Under the pieces are notes generated by a model. It had not been told where the DNA came from, did not search any database, and saw only the letters and a list, made by a program, of their open reading frames with translations. A DNA stretch of 64,000 bases, taken from positions 10,893,370 through 10,957,369 of the forward strand of contig CM057831.1 in NCBI GenBank assembly GCA_030068075.1, written 5' to 3'. Of this stretch, positions 43,375-53,488 are shown piece after piece; position 1 is the stretch's first letter; each line of letters starts with the position of its first letter. Source of the stretch: Paguma larvata (lineage: Eukaryota; Chordata; Mammalia; Carnivora; Viverridae). The translations under genes were made by a program, and so were the position numbers.

Positions 43375-43570
43375 TGTTTACACTGTGTCATTCAATCTTC
43401 ACAATACTCTTGCGAAGTTGCTATTAATATCCTTATTTTTGCAAATTGGGAAACAGGCATAATGAGCCACGGGTGCCTGGTTCAAGAACACATAGCTACA
43501 ATTACTGGACGTAGGATTCGAGCCCAGATTTGTGACTCGGAGCCCATGTTTGTTCCCCCACAGTACTGGT
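43375..43570 (-). repeat. MIR, minus strand
   Basis: CATTCAATCTTCACAATACT CTTGCGAAG, TTTTTGCAAATTGGGAAACA GGC and GGATTCGAGCCCAGATTTGT are in reverse-MIR order. Confidence 0.8.
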
Positions 43571-43814
43571 TTGCGATGAAAAGTCTTTCCAGGGAGGAGA
43601 AAAGGGAGTGAACGTTTAGAGGTCCATTCAAAGCAGAAGTAATCCGTGCGCTTGCAAAAAGGGGCACCATTTGGGGTTCTTAAATGTTTCCTTGTCATTT
43701 GAGAAAAAAATATGAAATATGTGCATCTCCAGGAAGTTGGCAAAGATCGAGGTGTTAAAAATCCTTTCTGGAAGGGTGGGGGTGGGGGGTGAGATGCTGT
43801 CTTAAATAAAGTAT

Positions 43815-44332
43815 GAATTAGTACCATCTTTACTGGGGACACGTCTCTCAAATTGACAAATATACGTACCTTTCGACTCAGTAATTCCACTTCTAGAAAT
43901 TTATACTACAGATACATTTGCGCGCTGGCAAAATTACAAATGGTCAAAATAATGCACCGTAAAATTCTTTGAAATAGCAAAAAGTTTGGAAACAACTTAA
44001 GTCCCCAAGACAGAGCACTGGTTAGGTGAATTTTGCTACATCTATTCCATGCAGCCCTGAGGATGAGGAAATGCCATCTACTAATAGGAAGTATTTCTAA
44101 GATACAGATTTCCAAGCAAGATCCAGGAAGCGGGGGTGATATTCTGTCACTTAGGAGAAAACTTCTATACGCACTTGCTTGTATAGGCACAGACTCTCCC
44201 TGGAAGAATTATATGAAACTCTGATAATATCAGTTGCTCCTAAGAAGAGGTAAGCTATGCCTACAGGAGGGGAGTGCAGAACAAGAGTGGAGGGAAGACT
44301 TTAATTCCTTTAAACGTTTAAAGGTACTTAAG
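43815..44332 (+). repeat. LINE-1 3' end (old L1M type)
   Basis: GACTCAGTAATTCCACTTCT AGAAATTTATACTAC and GTTTGGAAACAACTTAAGTC are end-of-ORF2 phrases, followed by a 3' UTR with CTTGCTTGTATAGGCACAGA. Frames are broken. Confidence 0.78.
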
Positions 44333-44344
44333 AAAAAGAAACTG

Positions 44345-44537
44345 GGGGCGCCCAGGAGGCTCAGTCGGTTAAGCGTGAGACTTCGGCTCAGGTCATGATC
44401 TCCCGGTTCCTGAGTTCGAGCCCTGAGTTAGCCTCTGTGCTGACAGCTCAGATTCTGCTTGGGATTCTGTGTCTGGCTCTCTGTCTGCCCCTCCCCCACT
44501 CCCGCTCTGTCTCTGTCTCTCAAAAATAAACATTTAA
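44345..44537 (+). repeat. SINEC, first of a same-site pair
   Basis: GGGGCGCCCAGGAGGCTCAG head. AAAAAGAAACTG precedes it (44333) and AAAAAGAAACAG follows (44538). Confidence 0.92.
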
Positions 44538-44548
44538 AAAAAGAAACA

Positions 44549-44766
44549 GGGGCGCCTGGGTGGCTCAGTTGGTTAAGCGGCCGACTTCAGCTCAGGTCAT
44601 GATCTCACGGGTCTGTGAGTTCGAGCCCTGCGTCGGGCTCTGTGCTGACAGCTCAGAGCCTGGAGCCTGCTTCAGATTCTGTATCTCCCTCTCTCTGTGC
44701 CCTTTTCCTGCTCATACTCTGTCTCTGTCTCTCAAAATTAAATAAATGTTAAAAAAAATTAAAAAA
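44549..44766 (+). repeat. SINEC, second of a same-site pair
   Basis: GGGGCGCCTGGGTGGCTCAG head. AAAAAGAAACAG lies on both sides (44538 and 44767). Confidence 0.93.
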
Positions 44767-44814
44767 AAAAAGAAACAGAATGAAAATGAACAAATGAAGC
44801 ACCTGCCTTTTTAG

Positions 44815-45625
44815 TACCTTCATGTTCTTGTACAGCCATTACCACCATCCACCCCCCTAATTCTTGTAAGTCTGAGAGTTTATACCTGTTAAACAGAAAC
44901 TCACCATTCTCCCCCCGCCCACCCCGGCAATCACCATACCTTCTGTCTCTGTGATTTTGAATACTCTAAGTACCTCGCGTAAGTGGAATCATACAGCACT
45001 TGTCTTTTGTCCTGTTGTGACTGGCTTGTTTCATTTAGCATGATGTCCCCATGATTAATCCATATTGTAGCACAGTGCAGAAATTCCTTCCTTTTTAAGG
45101 CTGAATACTATTCCAGCATAGGAATATACCACATGGGGAATTCATTCATCAGTTGACGGACAACATGAGTTGTTTCCATGTTTTAGCTATTACGAATAAT
45201 GCTGCCATGAACTCGGGTGTACAAATCTCTCTTCCAGACCCTGTTTCAATTGTTTTAGGTAGATACCCGTAAGTGGAATTGAGGGATTACATGGTAATTC
45301 TATTTTTAATACTTTCAGGAACCCGTCATGTTTTTGGTGACTGTCTTCGGCGGCTGTACCATTTTACGTTCCCGCTAACAAGGGTTCCAATTTCTCTGCA
45401 TCCTCATCGGCACCTGTTGTTTTCGGAGTTTATTTGTTTTTGTTTTTTAGAGAGAAAGAGAGAGAGCACGTGAGTGGAGCCCCATGCGGGGCTCGATCTC
45501 ACCAGCATGAGATCATGACCTCAGCTAACATCAAGAGTCCCACGCTTCACTGAGCGAGCCACCCAGGGGCCCCTGTTCGTTTTTGTATAGTAGCCATCCA
45601 AATGGGTGCGAGGTGGCATAGTAGG
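44815..45625 (-). repeat. LINE-1 3' end, minus strand, split by a SINE
   Basis: GTGGAATCATACAGCACTTG TC (44983), GCTGAATACTATTCCAGCAT (45100), GTTTCCATGTTTTAGCTATT ACGAATAATGCTGCCATGAAC (45172) and GTAGCCATCCAAATGGGTGC GAGG (45590) are reverse-complement L1 phrases in order. Confidence 0.85.
45441..45573 (-). repeat. SINEC, truncated, inside LINE-1
   Basis: GAGAGAAAGAGAGAGAGCAC, the GCGGGGCTCGATCTCACC body and GAGCCACCCAGGGGCCCC end. TTTGTTTTTGT / TTCGTTTTTGT flank it. Confidence 0.88.
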
Positions 45626-45639
45626 TCTTTTGGGGCTCA

Positions 45640-45842
45640 GCAGTACGGTTAGTGGATATGGGTGTCAGACCCCCATGACTTTGAGTGCTGCTGCTTACTA
45701 GCTATGTGACCTTGGACATTATCCTAGGCCTCAGTTTCCCCATTTGTAAATCAGACTTATCTCAGAGGGTTGGTGAGATTTGAACGCAGGTAAAGCACCC
45801 AGGTCAAAGAAAGCACACGACAAATGTAAGTTATTATTATTT
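45640..45842 (+). repeat. MIR, near full length
   Basis: TACTAGCTATGTGACCTTGG and GGCCTCAGTTTCCCCATTTG TAAATC are the MIR core, followed by TTATCTCAGAGGGTTGGTGA G. Confidence 0.88.
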
Positions 45843-46340
45843 CTGCCTTCCAAGTCCCAACAATACACCAAATTCTGATTTGCTCTGGCTCCTTTTGGAC
45901 TAGTCTGGAGGCGAAGAGACAAACTAGATTTCTCAAGGAGTTTTTCTACTTAGATGCTTGAGTCTAGAGGACTTCACACAATCTTTACTGACAGTCTTCC
46001 TTCCTGCTGCCCCCACCGAACCTACAGACCTCCCACCTGTGCCAAATGAAGTGCGCTTGAAGTGAGATTTCTCAGAACCTGGCAGGTTTATGTTTTCTCA
46101 GGGGCGGAGGACGGGAAGAAATCCCGTTGACATAGTTATGTAAAGCCTGTCACTCAGTCCCCTGCCTATTACCTCCGCAGACCGTTATGCATATTAAAGA
46201 AGGGGGGCGGCAAATACAAAAGAAAAATAAGCGAGGAAGAGTGAGAGAGTGAACAAATCAGGATGCATGAGGGAATCCACGTGGTCGCCAATCTGTAACT
46301 GATCAGAGCAGCTACACAGAAGCAAAACCCCCAGCTCCTA
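45843..46340. other. Unassigned sequence before the KMT2A island
   Basis: No gene and no repeat head recognised. GGGGGGCGG at 46202 and TGCATATT at 46187 start the GC-richer zone. Confidence 0.5.
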
Positions 46341-49300
46341 CCGCCAAATATATTGCAATGGAGAAACCGTCCACAATGGGGTGTCTAATACCCTTAGCAG
46401 AGTCCGGGGGCTGCCGTTTAAGAGACTCTCCCGCTACTCCCCCTCTTTTTGCACCCAGTAAACCAGGCGATGTAACAACGGAATCTGGTTCTGCGTGTGC
46501 CCTGCGAGTGTGCGCTTTGCAAACCATCTGGGCTCCATCCTGCGCGGTTGGAACGACGATCGATCCCGGACGAGTTGGGGGAGTTGAAGCTTGCCCGTGT
46601 CTCCTCCCTTCCTCCGCTCCCCTCCAGCCCCACCCGGCCGTTCGCTCAGCACTAACGTTTCCGCCGGCGGAGGGACGTAGGTTTTTCAGCACCAGGAGGC
46701 CGTGGACCTTCTCTGGAGGCGTGCAGTGCACCCTCCAGAGGGCCAGAGCTGATTGCAACCTGCTCACCACGACCCTCCCCCTCCTTCCCAAATTCGCCGC
46801 CCCAGGCTGTAATATTACAAGCAGTGTGCGCTGTACCCGTGCGGGAGTCCAGGAAGGCTGCGTGACCTTCCAGCGAACTCCACCTCGGCTGGGGGGATGG
46901 AGGCTGCCCCGGGGCCTGCAGGCTGTGTGTATCGATGCCCCAGCCTCGGCCAACATAAGTTCTCCCGGTACAAACCCCTCCCTCCCCTCTCTGCTTTCCC
47001 AGCCTCGGAGGCTTCTAACGCCTAGCTTGAGGCGCCCTCCCCTCTTTCCCGCAATAAAGTAAACTGGGTGGATATTCATCCCCCGCCCTCGCTCTCCTTC
47101 CTTCCCCCTCCCCCCTCAGCCTACTAACCCCGCGCAATGAGCTCGCCGCCGGCGGGCCCCTTCCACCCAGTGTATCATAATGCCCAACGCTCCTCTCCTC
47201 CCCCTCTCTTAATCAGAAACGTGCTCGCGAGCCCCCCTCCCTCTGCATGCATACATTAGGGTCTGCTTTGCATGCAGCGGCAGGCAGAGAACGGAGGAAG
47301 AAGGGGCGGGGGCGCTTTTGCCCGCCTCTTCCCTCCAGGCCCCGTTAGCCATCCAGCTTCGGCTTCGTTGTAACACCGCCTCGTTAGCGGAGCACGCCGT
47401 GGCCCCAATGCCCGGGCTGGAGAAACACGACCCAACTCTCTGCAGAAGGGCACGAGAGACAGAGGTTCCAAAGCCCCGAGTGCGAGGAGGTGGCGGCAGA
47501 GCTGCCCCTTGATGTGTGTGCATTTTGGAGAGAGCTCCAGCATGAAAATGGGAGGGGCTCGCTCTCCCTCTTTTTTTTTTTTTTTTAATTTTTAAAGCGC
47601 GTTCATTGAGGGCCTTTCTATTCTGCATATAGTAAACTGGGCAACGCTTCCGTTTTGCATATGGTACAATCAGGGCTCTTTTATTCTAGAAGCGTTAAAG
47701 GAGGGCTAACCCATCTTGTATCCGTGCCTCGAGGCAGAGAAGGAGGCTCACTCGTCCCCGACCCGGCAGCCGCGCTATACTGGAAGCTGCTCTCCCGGGC
47801 GGTTCGATTCCCAGCGCATCCCGGGAACGTGTGTAAGCGGCCTCTCGGCGCTCGAGGCTGCAGGCGGCCGGGCTCCCTCCGCCTCCATCCTCCCCGTAGC
47901 CCTCGCCCCCTCCCCCTCTCCCCGGAACCCGCGCTCCGCGTCGGGCTCCTGGGCTTCCTTCCCCCCTCCTTTTCCCCAGCAATGCCGCTCCCGGAGGGCG
48001 GGGCATGCACTTATCCAGGTTGCGGGGCGGACGGGCGGGCGGGCGGCGGCGGCCCGGGCCTCGGCCTGGCGTAGCCGCGGCCCGGCGTCGGCAGCGTAGG
48101 CCCGAGCCCGCTATACAGATTGCGGGGCGGGCGGGCGCGGCCCGGCGCTCTGCATAGCGGCCGGCCGAGTGCAGGCGGCCGGGCGGCGCCGAGCGGCTCA
48201 GGCAGGTTCCGGGGCCCTCGGCCCCCCCCCTCCGCCTCCCCGCCCCCCTGTGTTGTCGCCTCTCCCTCTCGCTGCTTCACTTCACGGGGCGAACATGGCG
48301 CACAGCTGTCGGTGGCGCTTCCCCGCCCGACCCGGGACCACCGGGGGCGGCGGCGGCGGGGGGCGCCGGGGCCTGGGGGGCGCCCCGCGGCAACGCGTCC
48401 CGGCCCTGCTGCTTCCCCCCGGGCCCCCGGTCGGCGGCGGCGGCCCCGGGGCGCCCCCCTCCCCCCCGGCTGTGGCGGCCGCGGCGGCGGCGGCGGGAAG
48501 CAGCGGGGCTGGGGTTCCAGGGGGAGCGGCCGCCGCCTCAGCAGCCTCTTCGTCGTCCGCCTCGTCTTCGTCTTCGTCATCGTCCTCAGCCTCCTCCGGG
48601 CCGGCCCTGCTCCGGGTGGGCCCGGGCTTCGACGCGGCGCTGCAGGTCTCGGCCGCCATCGGCACCAACCTGCGCCGGTTCCGGGCCGTGTTTGGGGAGA
48701 GCGGCGGGGGAGGCGGCAGCGGAGAGGTAAGGGGGCGAGGAACCCCCAGGCCCGGGGTCTCGACCCTCTGCGGAGCCCCCTCCCCTCCCCCATCCGGGAT
48801 CGTGGAGCATCCCAATTCCGGGACCCTCCTGGGGTCCCTGACCCGGGGCAAACGGCCCTCCCATCTTGGGACCCCCCCCCCCATACATGGGTGCAGACCC
48901 CTAGGCGCCCCCACCCCCGGGTTCGGACCCATCTGGCTAAGGGCGTTTGCCCCCCGCCTTCTTCCCCTGACCCTTCCCCAAATCCCTTGGCACAGACCCC
49001 TCGCCGGGGTTTCCCATCCCGGGACTGAACCCCTCCTCCCTTTCACAGATTACCTCATCCGAGCAAGATTCCTCCCTCCCTCCCTCCTAGAGACCTGATC
49101 CCGCCACATCCCCGCCTCCCTCTCCGGGCAGATGTTTCACTCTTGGGGCAGTTTTCCTCTCGGGCATCTCTCGGGCCATGGCCTCATCCAGGGCCACGTT
49201 CCTCTCCTGCCCCTGGGGGACCGATGTCTCTTGCAGCGCCTTGCTTCCGAAGACCTGATGAACCCTCGCCCCATCCCCGGGCCAGGTCCCTGCACTACCA

Positions 49301-49500
49301 GCCACTCCCCCTTCCTTCACCTCCACCCTCCACCCCCCCCCCACCCCGCGCTGAGAGATCCTCCCTCCTCCTTCCCTACCCCGCCAGGAAAAATCTACTT
49401 TCCTCTCCACCTTGCCTCCCTTCACCTCCTTTCCCGCTGGAGATAACGGTGCTCGCGAGCAGCCGTCTCTCTCCCCCATCTTACAGAGCTGCAGTTCCTA
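46100..49500 (+). promoter_or_regulatory. KMT2A: KMT2A CpG island and promoter region
   Basis: CpG-rich, SINE-free sequence surrounds KMT2A exon 1. The densest part is about 47700-48900, with GGGGCGG boxes at 48024 and 48124. A second CpG-rich block lies at 46400-47500, and between them is an AT-richer gap with a T run at 47570-47586. Several TGCATAT motifs (46187, 47623, 47654) resemble half octamer sites. No canonical TATA box was seen close to the start codon. The boundaries are judged by eye. Confidence 0.75.
48295..48726 (+). CDS. KMT2A: KMT2A (MLL1) exon 1, N-terminal 144 residues
   Basis: KMT2A is the histone H3 lysine-4 methyltransferase that keeps HOX and other genes active. Its catalytic SET domain is far downstream, outside the window. 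This exon starts MAHSCRWRFPARPGTT; RWRFPARPG at residues 6-14 is the high-affinity menin-binding motif. Next come Gly7 (17-23), a Pro-rich stretch, Ala7 (61-67), Ala/Ser tracts with Ser9 at 90-98, and GFDAALQVSAAIGTNL leading into the Phe129/Phe133 region that takes part in menin-LEDGF binding. The donor is GGAGAG|GTAAGG, phase 0 after Glu144. The ATG context is strong (A at -3, G at +4). The frame stays open upstream to about 48169 but has no earlier ATG. It is intact, and exon 2 was not found in the window. Confidence 0.97.
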
Positions 49501-50962
49501 GCCTATTGGTAGCAGGGAATCACTCTATCTCCACTCCACCCTTTCCCTCCTTGAGAATGCAGGCTTAGCGGCATCTTTGAGAGGAAAACAGTCCACCGTC
49601 CCCTAGGCTCAGAGAGGAGCAGCTTTCCACCGCTCCCCCTGGAGAGGAGGCCGGCTTTCCCTCCAGCTCTGGGGAAGGGGGCCCCTGTGAGGGGAGGTGT
49701 TAGTGGGGGGACTTGGGGCAGCATCCTCCCGGGGGGAAGCAGCTGCTCTCCTACCCCACCCACTGCGCCTGAGAGCACGCAGGCTCCGGCCCCAGCTCCC
49801 TCCCGCCCTTCTCCTTTTCTCCGTCATTTCACTATTGATCCACCTTTTCCTAGGCCAATCCTGGGGCTTGGGAGGGGTGGGGGAAGCAGGGCTGGGGTGA
49901 GGAGAGTAGATAAGGGACAGTTTTACTTTATTATGCTGCTGGTGGTGGTTGCTTTTGGTTGGGGGAAAGAGGGGGCCTATGAAGCAAAGTTATTCCTTAG
50001 AAGGAGGAGTTTGGGTTATCGCTCTGATTCTTAGGGGGGGGGCACGCCCAAGGTGGATGAAGGGTCAGGAGCTTTGCCCCTTCCCCATTAGTACTGGGGC
50101 AGGAACGGGGATGCCTTGATCGGCGTTCCTCTGCCCCCTTCAGCAAAAAGGAAAGTTGCATTGGGAAGGGAAGTTGAGTTCAGGTTCAGCCAGTGGCCTT
50201 GCGTATTTGTTTTCCATTGGATGCAGAAGGGGGGAGTTTGAATCGGAGGGGAGGGGGGAGGATGAGATGGGGGGGATGCTAGGAGGAGGAAGAGCAGCTG
50301 CTAGGGGCTGAAGCGAAGGGGGGGGCAGGGGGTTGCTGCTCTGGAGTGCTCTTGATTGAAACAGAAAGGGAAAGATAACAACCAGCCGTTTCCTGCGTGC
50401 TCTGCCGTTAGTCCCGGGCAAACCCCTTGTCCCCTATTGTGCCCTGCACCCCTTTAGTTATACGGAAAGATCCTGGGAAGAAGGGGAGGGAGAAGATCCC
50501 AGAGACCCCGGCCCCTCCTTTCAAGGAGCTGGCATTTTTTGGTTGTGAGTCTTCCTGCCTCCTTTTAAAAATCGTTTCTAAGGCAGCCTGATCGGGAGAC
50601 TGACAACAGCCCGCCTTCTGACAGAGCCGGGAGGACATGATGGGGGCGTGTTCCTCGCTATGTAGCTAGCCGCAGCGGCCCTCTTCCCTGCCTCTCTCCG
50701 CTCTCTCTCCACCTCCTTTTCCCAGCCTTCAGGAGGCAGCTGCAGTCAGCAGGGTTGTTTGAGACTATTTATTGGTTGCTGTAGATTATTATTTTTTTTT
50801 GAAAGGCCAATTCTGTATTTTTTAAGCTAACAACACAGATCCCATGTAGTTGGAGAACCAAAGGCCTCATACATGACAAAAAGACTGAACCGTTCAGGTT
50901 ACTTGCATGGAGTTGGTGCTTAAATGTGAGTTGATTTTGCTTTTTTAAAAGATAACGGCGGC

Positions 50963-50985
50963 AAAAAAAAAAAAAAAAAAAAAAA
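50963..50985. repeat. A-run in KMT2A intron 1
   Basis: About 23 consecutive A with no SINE head upstream, so it is probably a simple homopolymer. Confidence 0.85.
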
Positions 50986-52861
50986 GACTTACTGACATTT
51001 CATTTACCTGCTTATTTTCAGAATTGAGACTTGCCTGGTTATATGTAGAATTTGAGCCCCATGTATATTTGAGTATAATAAGAAAGCCTCTCTGAGGAGA
51101 AGTTGGTCTATGTTAAGGGGAATCTCGAGACGTATTTGCTTCTTGTGTCGCATGCTTATGTATTTTGTACTGAGGGACCAAGTGTCCACATTCCAAATGT
51201 TGTTATCACCTATTCAAAAGCCAAGTGTCATTGCTGACAGCTTCCAATCGTAGCTTTTCAAGAGACTGGTTAGAAAGAGAACCACCTGGATTCAGGGACC
51301 TAATGTCTGGGCACCAGAATATTTTATCCGTTGGTCTTTGACAAATCACTTTGAAAGTTTTAATCAGGTGCTAACCCTTCCTTACCCACTGGCGTTATTT
51401 TGCTTCGCAGCAGTTATGTAGCAGAAAGCCTGTTAAGGAATTGGCGGTTACTTCAAGTAAGATCAGGTTAATACGTTTTTTGTTTTTCTTGAAAACTTTT
51501 GCCTGAACAGTTGTCGCTACTTTACGGCGAGAAGAGCGGTTGACTCCTTATGTTAAACCTCAGTGTTTTTTCTGAATTGGATTTGATGAGCCGTTGTTCT
51601 ACGGTGTGGTAGTTGGAAGCAGTCTAAGATGTATGGGTTGATGGTGTGCGTTGATTAGTGCGCACCCATAGTACGGTTCAGTACTAAGCCGTAGTGATTC
51701 AATCCTTTGACCTGGTCGTTTTCAGCGTAGAAACCAAGCATTTTGTTACAGAGCCTCACAAATCAATGGTAAGGTTCCAGAGGGGAAGTTCAGGGTTCCC
51801 CTGGGCTGACATAGAATTCTAAAGGTTGTTTCTCAGAATTCACTCACAGATCTGTATCAAGTCTTGTCTGGATTCATGAAGAAATGGTTTTGTGACCAAA
51901 ACCGAGTCTAGCCTCTTTTGAATTCTGGTTTGCTCGAAGTGAATAACGACTGTAACTTGTCTCTCACGAAACGTAAGCCAACACTTACAGAACTAGTAAG
52001 TTCAGGTGGATGAAAGGTGATAGACCTTCCAGACCGCTTCCCCGTTTAAACTCCCTTAGCCGTGGAGACTTGGCCTCCACTGCCACAGGGCCGGAACTTC
52101 CCTTGTACTGAGTGTCTCCGGGTAACGACTCCACGTGAGAGTTCTTCACGACCAAATTTTGTCAGACTGGGATTATTTTTAAAAAATACTTAGGTGTTGC
52201 CGCTCTCCCCTATTTCGACTTTTGGTCCGACAGTCCTCAGGTCGAATTTAAGTTTTATTTGACTGAGCGCAGTAGGACATCACAGAGGTCTGTTTCTTCA
52301 TCTCCCCTTTCCCCTCCGTATGGTCCCACTTTTCTGAGGTCCGTTAATGCCCCCGCGCTGTGCCATCTAAGTATGGTGCGGCATCTCCTGAATTTGAGCT
52401 GTTCTTAATACAAACCCTAGAGATGGTTTCTATATCAGCAGCTAGTCTTTGGTTGCTGGTTTCATAGTCCCCTTACCTTCCTTCCCACCTCATAAAATGG
52501 TGAAGGCAGCATTTCCATCGCGATCATAACACGGCACATTTCAAGTAGATGCAAGTTGAAACTGAGCGACAGCATTGGTTTATATTTGTTTTCATTCGCC
52601 ATGGTGGGTTAGTTGAGGTGGACGAAGGCACGCTCTTGGGCTGGGCCTAGAAAAGACAATATTCCTGTAGGCCAAAGGTAGTTGGAGGGTGTTTGTGATT
52701 TTTTGTCTTGGATGCTCCCTGGGCATGCATACCAAAAGGGGGAGTTGTTCCTTCATTGCCTTCACAGCTAATCCCGAGCTTGACAGAAGGAAAGCGAAGC
52801 CAAGAACACAAGTGGGACAGAAGAAGCCTCTGAGTGGAAGTCAGTGGACAAGACTCTCCTC

Positions 52862-52990
52862 GCCCTCATCTCCCGTTGACCCGTGATGGGATCTTGGGCA
52901 GTTCACTTTTAACCTTAAATATCTGATCTATAAGAAGAAAAGGTCGGGCTAAATATTAGCTCATGAATCTTTTCTGCTCTAGTATTCTGA
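52862..52990 (+). repeat. MIR fragment
   Basis: GATCTTGGGCAGTTCACTTT TAACC, then ATCTGATCTATAAG, in MIR core order but diverged. Confidence 0.55.
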
Positions 52991-53274
52991 TCTGTTTTTA
53001 TTCTGTTATTTTTGGGGGGCCAGGTCCGAACTCCTTATTCCGAGTTTATTTAAAGAGTCAAGAGTCAGCGAGCCTATTTGGTAATTTTTAATATTCATTC
53101 GTACCTTTGCCCCTTTTACCGGGGTTGTCATTGGGAAGAGAAATTTCAGCTGGACAAGAATGTTTTCGTTGTGTGAACAAGAAAGAAGGACTTACCTGTA
53201 TGTCGAAAAAAATTTCGACAGCTTTGCTGAAATTGACCGATTTCATTTACAGGAAAGTTGAAGATCAGATTTTA

Positions 53275-53488
53275 TTTTTTTTAAATATTTTTTAATGTTT
53301 ATTGATTTTTGAGACAGAGCATGAGCAGGGGAGGGGCAGAGAGAGAGCAGGAGACACAGAATCCGAAGCAGGCTCCAGGCTCTGAGCTGTCAGCACAGAG
53401 CCCAACGCGGGGCCCGAACTCACGGACCTTGAGATCATGACCTGAGCCGAAGCCGGACGTTTAACCGACTGAGCCACCCAGGTGCCCG
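53275..53488 (-). repeat. SINEC, full length, minus strand, perfect target duplication
   Basis: TGAAGATCAGATTTTA is exact at 53259-53274 and 53489-53504. It is the first SINE downstream of KMT2A exon 1. Confidence 0.95.

Larger units (their letters stand above)
23831..46099. other. ATP5MG-KMT2A intergenic zone
   Basis: About 22 kb without any supported gene. Most of it is repeat-derived, as listed. Stretches 23831-24460, 24690-25640, 26640-27610, 30335-32100, 32330-33120, 33590-34040, 35640-36000 and 42640-42780 show nothing I can name beyond the small direct repeats reported as findings. Confidence 0.75.

Noticed and set aside
46312..47079. 255-codon minus-strand and 234-codon plus-strand open frames upstream of KMT2A
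   Set aside because: They overlap each other over the same GC-rich DNA, where stop codons are rare by composition. Neither has a recognisable domain. Reported only as a possible promoter block.
48169..48294. In-frame upstream extension of KMT2A
   Set aside because: The frame is open, but it has no ATG before 48295, and the ATG at 48295 has a strong context and gives the known N-terminus.
48011..49046. Long frames on both strands around KMT2A exon 1 (up to about 300 codons)
   Set aside because: They are products of CpG-rich composition. Only the exon 1 frame from the ATG at 48295 to the GTAAGG donor at 48727 matches a known protein.
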